A stretch of DNA of 64,000 bases from Mediterraneibacter gnavus ATCC 29149 (GCF_008121495.1 NZ_CP043051.1:868001-932000), one strand, 5' to 3'. Positions 51,804 through 62,237 are shown, counted from the stretch's first letter. The notes: generated by a model not told the origin, from the letters alone. A program made the numbers and translations.

Positions 51804-52676
51804 CTATCCCACCAGAATCTGGTATCCTTTTTCAAATATCTCTCCCGGCTGCACCGCATTGATTCCCTTCTTTTCAGAAATATCTTTATCAAATCCGGTA
51901 TCATCACAACGGCCTGCCCATGGCTCCAGACATACGAACGGCGCATTCTTCGGTGACCAGATTCCGTAACTGTAAAATCCTTCACTCTTTACGCCTACAT
52001 ATGGCTTTCTTCCATCCTTTTTGCACAGCCATACTTCTTTTAACTGATAATCATCACAGATCAGTGTATCCACCCCAAACAATTTTTCGGAAAGCTGCAG
52101 ATATCCGTCCTCCAGTTCCAGAGAATAGCTTTCTTCCGGCAGGCCTGTTCCGCATTCCAGATTCAGCCCGCAGCATTCCAGCGTTTCCATCTTCGAAAAC
52201 CACAGAAGATAGTCGTCTTTCGTCTCCTTTGCGCCTTCAAACATAAATGCCGGATGTGCTCCGATCGTAAAGTAAATCGTTTCTTCTGATGGATTTTTTA
52301 CTTTCCAGTCTACAAAAATATTTTTTCCATCCAGACGGTATGTGATATACAGCTCAAAGTCATAGGGATACACTTCTCTCGTCTCTTCATTCGAACAAAA
52401 TAAAAACTGCGCTTCCTCTGCTGCAGATTTTACACAACGAAACTGGCTGTCTCTTGCAAATCCATGCTGAGACGTCGGATACTGTGTTCCTTTGATCAGA
52501 ACAGTATTTCCGTGTGTCTTCCCTACATTTGGGAACAGGATCGGAGAATGCCGGTTCCAAAATTCAGGATTTCCGTTCCACAAGATCTCTGCTCCTGTCT
52601 TTTTGTTAAAAATTCTTGTCAGTTCTGCGCCTTTTTCTGCGATTTCCACACAAAGGCATGCGTTTTCCAATTTCAT
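51804..52676 (-). CDS. Aldose 1-epimerase family protein
   Basis: 290 residues from the ATG at 52676 (GGAGGGAG upstream). Galactose mutarotase fold, LacX-like: GAELTRIFNKKTGAEILWNGN, RHSPILFPNVGK, SQHGFARDSQF (His), FTIGAHPAFM (His) and CLEPWAGRCDD (Glu region). It probably interconverts anomers of a hexose or hexose phosphate. The sugar is unknown. Confidence 0.88.
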   Translation of the reverse strand: MKLENACLCVEIAEKGAELTRIFNKKTGAEILWNGNPEFWNRHSPILFPNVGKTHGNTVLIKGTQYPTSQHGFARDSQFRCVKSAAEEAQFLFCSNEETREVYPYDFELYITYRLDGKNIFVDWKVKNPSEETIYFTIGAHPAFMFEGAKETKDDYLLWFSKMETLECCGLNLECGTGLPEESYSLELEDGYLQLSEKLFGVDTLICDDYQLKEVWLCKKDGRKPYVGVKSEGFYSYGIWSPKNAPFVCLEPWAGRCDDTGFDKDISEKKGINAVQPGEIFEKGYQILVG

Positions 52677-52746
52677 AAAACTCCCTCCGCTTCTTTTCAT
52701 TCGTCTACTACAACTGTACACCATTCTGCCTGTCAGTACAACCAGA

Positions 52747-52783
52747 AAGCACCGGAAAAACAAAATCTGTTTTCCGGCGCTCT
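52747..52783. terminator. Hairpin between the foldase and epimerase genes
   Basis: Stem AGCACCGGAAAAACA / TGTTTTCCGGCGCT. The T-run is clear only on the plus strand, so it may only partly stop transcription from the foldase gene. Confidence 0.55.
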
Positions 52784-52787
52784 CTTT

Positions 52788-53960
52788 TTATTCCTGTGCA
52801 TTATCTGTACTGCTCTGATCTGAACTCTCGTCCGAACTCTGATCGGTATTCTGATCTTTGTTCTCTGTTGTGCTGTTCTGTGTATCTTTCGCATTTTCAT
52901 TCGTCGTTTCGTCTTCCTGCTCTACCTGAACACAACTCTTCTGCAGATACTTGGCAGCTTTTTCCTGCATGATGGACTGCTCGATGTTTTCTTTTCCGTT
53001 TTTCTCTTCATATTCCGCAATCTGATCTGTACGATATCCGGCAAGTGCTGCATACTGCTTCAGCCCGATCTCATACTCTTTATCTGTAGGTTCTAAATTC
53101 TTTTTCTCACAGAGAAGCTCTACTGCCATCTGATTTCTCACGGTATTCTCTGCTACTGTCTGTGCCTTCTCTTTAAACTGATCTTCTGTCATTCCCATGT
53201 ACTGAGTCAAATAATCTCCCAGCTCCATCTGATAGTATTCTGCTGTACTCTCATACTGGTTTATGATCGCCTCTTTCTGCTCTTTTATTTTATCTTTCGG
53301 AAGATCTTTTTTCACTTCGATCTGATCCACCAGAGCATTCAAAAGATTCTGGTACATCTGCTGGTTTTCGATTTTTTCTTTGATCTCTTTTTTATATTCC
53401 TTTACAGTTGTCGCTTCTACACTGTTCTCTTTGACCCACTTATCTGTCAGCTTCGGCACATCTACTGTATAAATGCCATTTAAAGTAATGGTAAACACTG
53501 CGACTTTTCCGGCCATTTCTGTATTCATATACGTATCCGGGAACTGTACCGTAATGTCAAACTGCTCTCCTTTGTTATGACCGACAATCTGGTCTTCAAA
53601 TCCCTGGTAGTCTCCGTTTGCACCGATAAAAGAACCGGAACCAAGCTCCAGGTCTGTTCCCTGGGCAGAACCACCCTGAAATTCCACACCGTCTACTTTT
53701 CCGACATAATCAATATTGACTGTATCCCCTGTCTGCGCTGCACGGTCTGTCACCTCTGTTCTGGTTGCATCTGCCTGCAGAAAATAATTCACATAATTCG
53801 TCACCTGATCATCTGTCAGTTCAGTTGCTTCCACCTGCGGCACTTCCAGTCCCTTGTACTGTTTAATCGTAATATACTCATTGGATAACTGACTGGAACA
53901 CCCTGTCAGTGATCCCATCAGGAATACACCTGCAATTACTGCAATTAACTTCTTTTTCAT
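52788..53960 (-). CDS. Trigger factor-like FKBP-type peptidyl-prolyl isomerase lipoprotein
   Basis: 390 residues from the ATG at 53960. Lipoprotein signal with lipobox LTGC. The FKBP-type domain lies at about residues 75-170 (AQTGDTVNIDYVGKVDGVEFQGG, GFEDQIVGHNKGEQFDITVQFP). A trigger-factor C-terminal helical domain follows (residues 185-345), then a Thr/Asp/Ser/Gln-rich low-complexity tail. It should act outside the membrane as a folding helper for secreted proteins, unlike cytoplasmic trigger factor. Confidence 0.9.
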   Translation of the reverse strand: MKKKLIAVIAGVFLMGSLTGCSSQLSNEYITIKQYKGLEVPQVEATELTDDQVTNYVNYFLQADATRTEVTDRAAQTGDTVNIDYVGKVDGVEFQGGSAQGTDLELGSGSFIGANGDYQGFEDQIVGHNKGEQFDITVQFPDTYMNTEMAGKVAVFTITLNGIYTVDVPKLTDKWVKENSVEATTVKEYKKEIKEKIENQQMYQNLLNALVDQIEVKKDLPKDKIKEQKEAIINQYESTAEYYQMELGDYLTQYMGMTEDQFKEKAQTVAENTVRNQMAVELLCEKKNLEPTDKEYEIGLKQYAALAGYRTDQIAEYEEKNGKENIEQSIMQEKAAKYLQKSCVQVEQEDETTNENAKDTQNSTTENKDQNTDQSSDESSDQSSTDNAQE

Positions 53961-54097
53961 CTTCTTGCCCTTCCATTTCCTATATGATCCTCTGCCTGTC
54001 TTTTTGACAGCCTGTTTTTTATTATACCACATTCTGTTGAATGAGACGTACATTTTTCTTAAGAGTTCATAAGATTTTCACTGTTTTTTCTGTCTGT

Positions 54098-55576
54098 TTA
54101 TAAAAGCGGTGACAGCAATCTTGAAAACTGCTCTTTTCCCCGGATGATAAGACTTCTCTGGTGATACGCATTTCTCGTGATCTGTGTAGATTTTGTCATA
54201 TCATTTTCAAAGCTCTGCTCCAATTTCTGCGTTGTCTCCTCGCTGTATACCACTGCATTGACTTCAAAGTTCAATCCAAAGCTGCGAAAATCCATATTGG
54301 CAGTTCCCACACACGCTACGGTTCCATCCACCATCACTGTCTTTGCATGCAGAAATCCGTTGTCATACACATAACATTTTGCTCCGGCCTCCACCATTTC
54401 ACCAATATAGGAATAGGTCGCCCAGTATACAAACGGATGATCCGGCTTGCACGGAATCATAATCCTTACATCCACACCGGAACGGGCGGCAATCTTCAAT
54501 GCATCCAGAATCGAATCATCCGGAATAAAATACGGTGTCTGCAGATATACATGATCTTTTGCGCTGTGAATCAGTCGCAGATAATTGTCATGGATTGTTT
54601 TGATCTGCGAGTCCGGACCACTGGAAATAATCTGCACCGGGTCTCTTCCCTCCCGCTCATACTTCGGAATCTCAAATAAGGTATCCTCCTGAAACAGATT
54701 TTCCTTTGCCGCATAATTCCAATCCAGTACAAACCGTACGGCCAGAGAGGTTACGGCTGCCCCTTCGATACAAAGATGGGTGTCCCTCCAGTAACCGAAC
54801 TTCTTTTTGTCCAGTCCCAGATATTCCCTTCCTACATTGAAACCACCCACAAATCCGACCCTGCCGTCTATCACGACAATCTTGCGGTGATTCCGGTAGT
54901 TCATTCGAAGCTGAAGATTTCCAAACAGCGCCGGGAAAAATTCTGCCACGTGGATTCCTTCCTTCTCCAGACGTTCCCAGTCCCGGTTATGCATCCCTCG
55001 ACAGCCCATACTGTCAAACAAAATGCGGACCTCAACTCCCTCTTTCGCCCTTTTGATCAGCACCGGCTCAATATGCTGCCACAATTCATCATTACGGATA
55101 ATATAATACTGAAAATGAATATATTTTTTTGCTTTTTGCATCTCTTCCAGCAGCGCTTTGAATTTTTCCTTTCCATCGGTATAGATCCGCACATCGTTAT
55201 TATCTGTCAAAACAGCCTGCCCTGCTTCCAGATTATATAAAATCAGATCCCGATATCTTGCCACCGCTGGATTCGTCAGGCGGAGCCTACGTCTGTATAT
55301 CGTCTCTTCCTGCCTGCGCACAGCATATTTTATCTCTCCTTCAATCTCTTTTGCCTTAAACATCCTGCTTTTATGAAAATCCTGCCCGATCAGCAGATAC
55401 AGGACAAATCCGAGAATCGGTATAAAATACAGCAATAACAGCCAGGTCCATACCGTCTGCGGAGATCTTCTCTGAAAAAACACAATGACCAGAGAAAGCA
55501 AAATATTAATCACAACCAGATTGTCCATCATAAAATGATACACACTGACTGCACTGTTCCATATCGTTTCTGCCAT
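54098..55576 (-). CDS. cls: Cardiolipin synthase
   Basis: 492 residues: two N-terminal membrane segments, then two phospholipase D motifs, HRKIVVIDGRVGFVGGFNVG and HAKTVMVDGTVACVGTANMD. It joins two phosphatidylglycerols into cardiolipin at the membrane. Length and order match the bacterial Cls family. Confidence 0.94.
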   Translation of the reverse strand: MAETIWNSAVSVYHFMMDNLVVINILLSLVIVFFQRRSPQTVWTWLLLLYFIPILGFVLYLLIGQDFHKSRMFKAKEIEGEIKYAVRRQEETIYRRRLRLTNPAVARYRDLILYNLEAGQAVLTDNNDVRIYTDGKEKFKALLEEMQKAKKYIHFQYYIIRNDELWQHIEPVLIKRAKEGVEVRILFDSMGCRGMHNRDWERLEKEGIHVAEFFPALFGNLQLRMNYRNHRKIVVIDGRVGFVGGFNVGREYLGLDKKKFGYWRDTHLCIEGAAVTSLAVRFVLDWNYAAKENLFQEDTLFEIPKYEREGRDPVQIISSGPDSQIKTIHDNYLRLIHSAKDHVYLQTPYFIPDDSILDALKIAARSGVDVRIMIPCKPDHPFVYWATYSYIGEMVEAGAKCYVYDNGFLHAKTVMVDGTVACVGTANMDFRSFGLNFEVNAVVYSEETTQKLEQSFENDMTKSTQITRNAYHQRSLIIRGKEQFSRLLSPLL

Positions 55577-55735
55577 AAATACCTCTCCCCTATCTTTTTC
55601 TCATTTCCTTAGTATACCTGTTTTCTCCAAGAAAAGTAAAGCCCTGCCGTCCAAATCTCTTGCACTTCCAGGGAAACAATGTTACAATATTACATGCATA
55701 ATTATGAAAAAAGAGAATTTTAGGAGGGTTTTATC

Positions 55736-56188
55736 GTGTCTACAGGATGGATCGTACTGATCGTTGTACTTGTGATTCTGATCGGTGTACTCGTCGGCCT
55801 TTATTTCTTCGGAAAAAAAGCAGAGAAGAAGCAGGCAGCACAGCAGGAACAGATGGATGCCATGGCGCAGACTGTCAACATGCTGATCATCGATAAAAAG
55901 AAAATGAAACTCAAAGAAGCCAATCTTCCTTCCGCAGTGCTGGAGAATACGCCAAAATATTTGAGACGTACCAAAGTACCTGTTGTAAAAGCAAAAGTCG
56001 GACCAAGAGTGATGACTTTGATGTGTGATGCTAAGATCTTTGACCTCATCCCAATCAAGAAAGAAGTCAAAGCCACCGTAAGCGGCATCTACATCACTGC
56101 TGTAAAAGGTGTTCGCGGACCACTCGAGGCTCCGGAAAAAGCAAAGAAAAAAGGCTTTTTTGCAAGATTCAAAAAAGACAACAAATAA
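55736..56188 (+). CDS. Hypothetical single-pass membrane protein
   Basis: 150 residues from a GTG with TAGGAGGG 7 bases upstream. One N-terminal membrane helix (WIVLIVVLVILIGVLVGLYFFG), a Lys/Gln-rich linker, then a soluble domain with RTKVPVVKAKVGPRVMTLMCDAKIFD and KAKKKGFFARFKKDNK at the end. The family is common in Lachnospiraceae and has no known role. It is one of few plus-strand genes here, with its own terminator. Confidence 0.8.
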   Translation: MSTGWIVLIVVLVILIGVLVGLYFFGKKAEKKQAAQQEQMDAMAQTVNMLIIDKKKMKLKEANLPSAVLENTPKYLRRTKVPVVKAKVGPRVMTLMCDAKIFDLIPIKKEVKATVSGIYITAVKGVRGPLEAPEKAKKKGFFARFKKDNK

Positions 56189-56190
56189 GA

Positions 56191-56236
56191 CAAAGAGCAT
56201 TGCCGGCAGAAAATCTGCGCTGCAGTGCTCTTTTTT
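56191..56236. terminator. Bidirectional terminator
   Basis: Stem GAGCA-TTGC...GCAG-TGCTC with inner GCAGA/TCTGC pairing and TTTTTT. It serves the plus-strand membrane protein and overlaps the end of the DUF1934 gene. Confidence 0.8.
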
Positions 56237-56696
56237 ATACAGCAATCCCGCTGCCTTTGGATACAATATTCATTCGGATCTTACAATTCGCAAGCGGTTC
56301 ATGATTCACATCCAGTTCATAATCCACCCGTACTTTAATCGTTTCATCCGAAACTTCAATTTCCATATTTCTGGTATTCAATCCTACCAGCATCTGACCA
56401 TATAGTGTTTTGTAATATGTCAGATTCTTCTTGTTTTTCTCAAATATCATATGTGTATTCGATAATCCGCTTTTCATAATCTCAAGACTGTCTGTTCCTG
56501 ATATTTTGATTTTATTCTTGATCGTGTCACTGACTCCTTCTACGATCTCATCATAGATGATATAATGTTTTCCATTTCTGTAGTAGTAAGTAGCCGGTGT
56601 CACAACTTCGATCACATCATCCTCATCCGGTCCCGGAATCTGGGCGTCCATATCCATATGCAGCCCTGAAATACTGACCAATACATCCTTTGTCAT
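56235..56696 (-). CDS. DUF1934 family protein (calycin-like beta barrel)
   Basis: 153 residues beginning TKDVLVSISGLHMD, with DVIEVVTPATYYYRNGKHYIIYDE and VRVDYELDVNHEPLANCKIRMNI. This is the strand pattern of DUF1934 (YwiB-like), which has a lipocalin-type barrel. No ligand is known. It is 10 bases after murI. Confidence 0.85.
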   Translation of the reverse strand: MTKDVLVSISGLHMDMDAQIPGPDEDDVIEVVTPATYYYRNGKHYIIYDEIVEGVSDTIKNKIKISGTDSLEIMKSGLSNTHMIFEKNKKNLTYYKTLYGQMLVGLNTRNMEIEVSDETIKVRVDYELDVNHEPLANCKIRMNIVSKGSGIAV

Positions 56697-56706
56697 CTGT
56701 GTTCCC

Positions 56707-57537
56707 CTAATATTCTTCTATATTCACAATATTTGCTTTCGAAATATCAAACGGCATCACTGTATTTGCAAAATTTACAAACTTTTCCGCCGCATCGCTG
56801 ACATAAAATTCATATTTGCTACTTGTGCCCTCTTCCCCGTCATTTTCCATATCTTCACTCTGAAGAAGCCGTTTGAGATCCATGGCGGTCTCATAGGCCG
56901 GATTGACGATCTGGATTCGTTCTCCCATATAAGAACGGATCTTGGAACGTAAAAGCGGATAATGGGTACATCCTAAGATCATCGCATCGATCTCTGTATG
57001 CTTTAACGATTCCAGATAATATTCAATAACCTCTTCTGTGACCACATGTTCTTTGAATCCTTCTTCCACAAGAGGGACAAACAGCGGGCAGGCTTTCTCC
57101 CTCACATGGATATTCGGATCCATCTGATGAATCACCTTTGTATAAGTACCGCTCTTCACCGTTGCATCCGTTCCTACCACACCGATCTCTCCGTTTGCCG
57201 TAGCTTCTACTGCCGCCCTTGCTCCCGGAACGATCACACCAATGATTGGAATATCAAATTCATCCCGAACAGCATCCAAAGCCAGTGCACTTGCCGTATT
57301 GCAGGCAATGACAATGGCTTTGACCTGTTTTGTTTTGAGAAAACGGATGATCTGCTCAGAAAAGCGAATAATATTGCTCTTAGATTTACTTCCGTATGGA
57401 ACGCGGGCAGTGTCACCAAAATATACAATATTTTCATGCGGCAGCTGCCGTGTTATCTCCCGTACAACAGTAAGTCCCCCTACACCGGAATCAAATACTC
57501 CGATCGGAGCCTTTTTCTTCTCACATTCCATACTCAT
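56707..57537 (-). CDS. murI: Glutamate racemase
   Basis: 276 residues. It supplies D-glutamate for peptidoglycan. Motifs: GVFDSGVGGLTVVRE, FGDTARVPYGSKS, the first catalytic Cys in AIVIACNTASALA and the second in ILGCTHYPLLRS. It follows pfkA by 12 bases, and the four genes pfkA, murI, DUF1934 and probably dnaE run the same way. Confidence 0.95.
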   Translation of the reverse strand: MSMECEKKKAPIGVFDSGVGGLTVVREITRQLPHENIVYFGDTARVPYGSKSKSNIIRFSEQIIRFLKTKQVKAIVIACNTASALALDAVRDEFDIPIIGVIVPGARAAVEATANGEIGVVGTDATVKSGTYTKVIHQMDPNIHVREKACPLFVPLVEEGFKEHVVTEEVIEYYLESLKHTEIDAMILGCTHYPLLRSKIRSYMGERIQIVNPAYETAMDLKRLLQSEDMENDGEEGTSSKYEFYVSDAAEKFVNFANTVMPFDISKANIVNIEEY

Positions 57538-57549
57538 AATTTTTCTCTC

Positions 57550-58563
57550 CTAGATTGCAAATGATTTTGCGATTTTATACTGATACTCCGGAATTGTCTT
57601 CTTCATGGACAATGCCTGATCAATATCGAAATCTACATATTTTCCATCCTGATATCCAATGACACGGTTGGATTTTCCTTCGCACAGTAAGTCAACTGCC
57701 AGTGCCCCCATTGTAGACGCATATACTCTGTCTTTACATGTCGGGCTTCCTCCTCGCTGCATGTGTCCGAGGATTGTTGCTCTTGTCTCGATTCCTGTTG
57801 CTTCTTCAATTCTCTTCGCCATATTGATGGAATCACCGATTCCCTCTGCATTGATGATGATGTAATTCTTTTTACCGCGTTTTTTGTTCTCCAAAATATC
57901 TTCGATCAACGCCTGCTCATCATAGTCTTTTTCTTCCGGAAGAAGAATCTTTTCTGCTCCGTTGGCAATACCGCACCACAACGCAAGGTATCCTGCATCA
58001 CGTCCCATTACCTCAATGATACTGCATCTCTCGTGTGAAGTAGATGTATCACGGACCTTATCGATCGCTTCCATAGCTGTATTGACAGCTGTATCAAATC
58101 CAATCGTATAATCTGTACATGCAATGTCAAGATCGATCGTTCCCGGAAGAGCAATCGTATTTACTCCGAGGTTCGCCAGCTTCTGTGCTCCGGCAAAAGA
58201 TCCGTCTCCTCCGATTACTACAAGACCGTCAATTCCGTATTTTTTACAAATTGCTGCTGCTTTCTGCTGTCCTTCTTCTGTACGCATTGTCTGGCAGCGT
58301 GCTGTCTGAAGAATTGTACCACCTCTCTGGATGATATCAGACACATCGCGTGCCGTCAAATCAATGATCTCTTCTTTTAAAAGTCCGTGATATCCTCTTC
58401 TGATTCCGCGTACCTTCAGTCCTTTTGCAAGAGCTCTTCTTACAACTGCACGGATCGCAGCGTTCATTCCCGGTGCATCTCCACCACTTGTAAGTACTCC
58501 AATGGTACGAACTCTATCTTCAATCTCTTCTAACATTTTTTCTTTGTCTGCTTTGTTTGCCAT
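57550..58563 (-). CDS. pfkA: ATP-dependent 6-phosphofructokinase
   Basis: 337 residues from the ATG at 58563 (AAAGGTGG upstream). The committed step of glycolysis. Motifs: GVLTSGGDAPGMNAAIRAVVRR, VIGGDGSFAGAQKL, catalytic Asp in PGTIDLDIACTDYTIGFDTA and EVMGRDAGYLAL. The usual TIDND is TIDLD here. GGDGS (with Gly) favours ATP over pyrophosphate as donor. Confidence 0.95.
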   Translation of the reverse strand: MANKADKEKMLEEIEDRVRTIGVLTSGGDAPGMNAAIRAVVRRALAKGLKVRGIRRGYHGLLKEEIIDLTARDVSDIIQRGGTILQTARCQTMRTEEGQQKAAAICKKYGIDGLVVIGGDGSFAGAQKLANLGVNTIALPGTIDLDIACTDYTIGFDTAVNTAMEAIDKVRDTSTSHERCSIIEVMGRDAGYLALWCGIANGAEKILLPEEKDYDEQALIEDILENKKRGKKNYIIINAEGIGDSINMAKRIEEATGIETRATILGHMQRGGSPTCKDRVYASTMGALAVDLLCEGKSNRVIGYQDGKYVDFDIDQALSMKKTIPEYQYKIAKSFAI

Positions 58564-58647
58564 AACTTTTCCACCTTTCTGAATTCTTCTACTCTTCAAA
58601 AGTAAAGTTTGCCTATTTTTTAACACTCCGGGTATATTCTACCTTAT

Positions 58648-61600
58648 TTATATTCCTTTATCAATAGATTTTTCTACGACTTTTACTCGCTTTTCCCCGT
58701 AATGATTCATCAATCTGCTCAATACTTCCTGGCCGATCCGAATGTTTCTGTTTCTCGGAAGCCGCTTGATCGCCCGCTCTTTCTGACAATAGATCACAAC
58801 CTCGTCATCTCCTTCCGAGTCTGCCAGGTATCCATATAAAATATGCTCATTTCGCAGAAAATCTTCTTTATCTGAAAACTGCACCCACAGCTCTTTTTTG
58901 GTCTGCTCAAACGGAATGATCGTCTCACAGATTAGCTTGCTCGGCCGCTCCTCTTCCTCGGATACTCTTCCCTTTACAAAGATTTTTTTATCAATCTCCA
59001 GATACTCTCTGTTTTTTTCATAGTCCCGCGGGAAGACGATCACCTCTACCGTTCCCACCAGGTCTTCCAGAGACAAAAATGCCATCATCTGATTTGTCTT
59101 TGTATGCTTGATCGTTTTTGCGGTAATCATGCCGCCTACGATCTCCCTCGTTCCGTCATGTACCTTTGCCCGGCCTGTCTCTTCATCCGGCTGGAAATCC
59201 AGTGTGGTGGCTGAAATGGATTTTCTCCATTTGTCCTCATACTCCTGCAATGGATGTCCGCTTAAGTAGGCTCCCAGCACTTCCTTTTCAAACGCCAGCA
59301 GATTCTCTTTCGAATACTCCCCGACATCCGGCAGTTTGATTTCAAACTGCTCTTTTTCTTCCTCACCCACCATATCAAACAGTGTCATCTGACCGGTCAT
59401 GGCATATTTCTTTTCCTGATTGACGTGATCGACGATCTGAACATAAATGCTCATAAACTGCTTTCTCGTGCCTCCCAGGCAGTCCAGCGCACCTGATTTG
59501 ATCAAATGCTCAATTGCCCGTTTATTCAGTCCATCCTTGAATGACATCCGACTGATAAAATCTTCCAGATTTTTAAACGGCCCAAACTCATCCCGATCTT
59601 CTATGATCGCAGCGATCACCGGTCTTCCAATGCTCTTGATGGCCGCCAGTCCGTACCGGATGTTGTTGCCGTCTACCGAAAAGTTGCCGATCCCGCGGTT
59701 AATATCCGGTGACAGAATCTGAATATTCATCTGCCGGCAGGCATAAATATATTCTGCCACTTTGGACGGATTTTCAATCACAGAAGTCATCAGTGCTGCC
59801 ATGTATTCCACCGGATAATAATATTTCAGGTATGCTGTCTGATAGGAAACAACCGCATAGGCCGCCGCATGGGATTTGTTGAATGCATACTTCGCAAAAT
59901 CGATCATTTCATCATAGATCTTATTGGCTGTCTTTTCATCAATTCCATTTTTAATACAGCCCGGCACACCGTTCTCCTCATCTCCATAGACAAAGATCTG
60001 GCGCTCTTTCTGCATCACATCGCCCTTTTTCTTGGACATGGCACGGCGAAGAAGATCGCTTCGTCCCAGTGTGTATCCGGCAAGGTCACGCACGATCTGC
60101 ATAACCTGCTCCTGATAGACAATACATCCGTAAGTAGGCGCCAGAATCGGCTCCAGCTGCGGACAGTCATAGGTGATCGATCCTGCATCATTTTTTCCCC
60201 GGATATACTGTGGGATAAAGTCCATCGGACCCGGACGGTACAGGGAAATACCGGCAATAATATCCTCCAGACTGTTTGGCTTGAGCTCTTTCATGAAGCC
60301 TTTCATTCCGCCGCTCTCCAGCTGGAAGATTCCATCGGTCTTACCGGTTCCGATATAAGAAAGTACCTGTTTGTCGTTATAGTCAATCTGATCCATATCA
60401 AGTTCCGGATTTTTGCTTTTTGCAAGCTGCACCGCATTCTGGATCACAGTCAGCGTCCGAAGTCCCAGGAAGTCCATTTTTAAAAGTCCCAGTTCTTCCA
60501 GAGTGGTCATTGTAAACTGAGTTGTGATCGAGCCGTCAGAAGCTCTTGAAAGGGGAACAAAATCATCAATTTCTCTCTGACCGATCACAACCCCTGCCGC
60601 ATGCATGGAGCTGTGGCGCGGCAGTCCTTCCAGTCGTTTGCACATGTCGATCAACAGTTTTACCTGCGGATCATTTTCATATGTTTTACGTAATTCCGGA
60701 TTCATCTGCAGTGCTTTATCAATCGTGATATTGAGTTCCTGCGGAATCATCTTGGCAATCGAATCCACAAATGCATACGGAAGATCCATCACGCGTCCCA
60801 CATCACGGATCACACCTCTGGCAGCCAGCGTACCAAACGTCACGATCTGGACTACCCGGTCTTTTCCATACTTACGCACAACATAGTCGATCACCTCCTG
60901 CCGTCTCTCGAAGCAGAAATCCACGTCGATATCGGGCATGGTCACACGCTCCGGGTTGAGAAAACGCTCAAACAGAAGCTGATACCGGATCGGGTCGATA
61001 TTTGTGATCTCCAGACAATAAGAAACAATACTTCCCGCTGCGGAGCCACGCCCCGGTCCTACTGCGATCCCGTGATCTTTGGCATATTTGATAAAATCCC
61101 ATACAATGAGGAAATAATCTACATATCCCATGTTGCGGATCGTATCCAGCTCATAGCGCAGCCGTTCTTTCAGCTCCCTGGAAGGCTCTCCATAATGCTT
61201 TTCAAGTCCTTCCCAGCATAACTTGTTCAAATACTCCCAGGAAGTCATGCCGTCCGGCACATCATACTTTGGCAGCTTTGTGACTCCGAATTCAATCTCT
61301 ACCTCACACCGGTTTGCAATCTTCTGCGTATTCTCCAGTGCCTGTTTTGCATATGGAAACAGCGCTTCCATCTCCTGAGGGGACTTTACATAATACTGGC
61401 CGCCCTCATACCGCATCCTGTTCTCATCGTCCAGCTTCTTCCCGGTCTGAATACAGAGCAGGATATCATGAGGCTTCGCATCTTCCGCGTACGTATAATG
61501 GATATCATTGGTCACAACAAGCTCGATCCCTGTCTCCTTAGAAAGCTGGATCTGTCTCTGGTTTACAAGCTGCTGCTCCGGGATCCCGTGATCCTGCATT

Positions 61601-62121
61601 TCCAGAAAGAAATTTCCTTTTCCGAAAATATCCTGATACTCCAGCGCCACCTTCTTCGCCTCTTCGGTAAGTCCCCGGCTCAGATACCGCTGTACCTCCC
61701 CCGCAAGACAGGCACTTAAGGCAATGATTCCCTCGTGATACTGACGCAGAAGATCCTTATCCACACGGGGCTTATAATAATACCCTTCTGTAAATCCTCT
61801 GGAAACGATCTTCATCAGATTGGCATATCCCGTATTGTTTTCTGCCAGAAGTACCAGATGATGATATCTGCTCTCTCCACCGGCAGTCTCACGGTCAAAC
61901 CGGGAATTCGGCGCCACATAAACTTCACAGCCGAGAATCGGCTTGATTCCCTGCTTTCTGGCTTCCCTGTAAAAATCGATCACACCGTACATAACCCCGT
62001 GGTCCGTGATCGCAGCACTGTTCATGCCCAGTTCTTTAACTCTGGATACATATTCTTTTATTTTGTTGGAACCGTCCAAAAGACTGTACTCCGTATGGAC
62101 GTGTAAATGCGCAAAACTCAT
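58648..62121 (-). CDS. dnaE: DNA polymerase III alpha subunit, DnaE type
   Basis: 1,157 residues, full length. PHP domain (FAHLHVHTEYSLLDGSNKI, ITDHGVMYGV), polymerase palm with PDIDVDFCFERRQEVIDYV, the fingers region, a helix-hairpin-helix and an OB-fold near residues 985-1065 (TAKTIKHTKTNQMMAFLSLEDL). It is the replicative or repair polymerase of Gram-positives that also have PolC. The start is an ATG 84 bases... upstream of pfkA in transcription order, so both may share an operon. Confidence 0.95.
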   Translation of the reverse strand: MSFAHLHVHTEYSLLDGSNKIKEYVSRVKELGMNSAAITDHGVMYGVIDFYREARKQGIKPILGCEVYVAPNSRFDRETAGGESRYHHLVLLAENNTGYANLMKIVSRGFTEGYYYKPRVDKDLLRQYHEGIIALSACLAGEVQRYLSRGLTEEAKKVALEYQDIFGKGNFFLEMQDHGIPEQQLVNQRQIQLSKETGIELVVTNDIHYTYAEDAKPHDILLCIQTGKKLDDENRMRYEGGQYYVKSPQEMEALFPYAKQALENTQKIANRCEVEIEFGVTKLPKYDVPDGMTSWEYLNKLCWEGLEKHYGEPSRELKERLRYELDTIRNMGYVDYFLIVWDFIKYAKDHGIAVGPGRGSAAGSIVSYCLEITNIDPIRYQLLFERFLNPERVTMPDIDVDFCFERRQEVIDYVVRKYGKDRVVQIVTFGTLAARGVIRDVGRVMDLPYAFVDSIAKMIPQELNITIDKALQMNPELRKTYENDPQVKLLIDMCKRLEGLPRHSSMHAAGVVIGQREIDDFVPLSRASDGSITTQFTMTTLEELGLLKMDFLGLRTLTVIQNAVQLAKSKNPELDMDQIDYNDKQVLSYIGTGKTDGIFQLESGGMKGFMKELKPNSLEDIIAGISLYRPGPMDFIPQYIRGKNDAGSITYDCPQLEPILAPTYGCIVYQEQVMQIVRDLAGYTLGRSDLLRRAMSKKKGDVMQKERQIFVYGDEENGVPGCIKNGIDEKTANKIYDEMIDFAKYAFNKSHAAAYAVVSYQTAYLKYYYPVEYMAALMTSVIENPSKVAEYIYACRQMNIQILSPDINRGIGNFSVDGNNIRYGLAAIKSIGRPVIAAIIEDRDEFGPFKNLEDFISRMSFKDGLNKRAIEHLIKSGALDCLGGTRKQFMSIYVQIVDHVNQEKKYAMTGQMTLFDMVGEEEKEQFEIKLPDVGEYSKENLLAFEKEVLGAYLSGHPLQEYEDKWRKSISATTLDFQPDEETGRAKVHDGTREIVGGMITAKTIKHTKTNQMMAFLSLEDLVGTVEVIVFPRDYEKNREYLEIDKKIFVKGRVSEEEERPSKLICETIIPFEQTKKELWVQFSDKEDFLRNEHILYGYLADSEGDDEVVIYCQKERAIKRLPRNRNIRIGQEVLSRLMNHYGEKRVKVVEKSIDKGI

Positions 62122-62155
62122 AATTCACCTCTATATCCAGTATTGCTGTAAATCT

Positions 62156-62189
62156 AAAAAGGGCGTTCCCTTACAGAGAACTGCCCTTA
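62156..62189 (-). terminator. Terminator after the HPr-like gene at 62238
   Basis: Stem AAGGGCAGTTC / GAACGCCCTT followed on the minus strand by TTTTTAG. It separates the HPr-like gene from dnaE. Confidence 0.85.
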
Positions 62190-62237
62190 CATCTTCTCGT
62201 GTCTGTCAAAACCGGCGATTCAAAATCTGAGATATTC

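Noticed and set aside
55682..56266. A 194-codon minus-strand frame opposite the plus-strand membrane protein
   Set aside because: Phe/Ser/His-rich composition typical of an antisense shadow; the plus-strand frame has the ribosome site, membrane helix and terminator.
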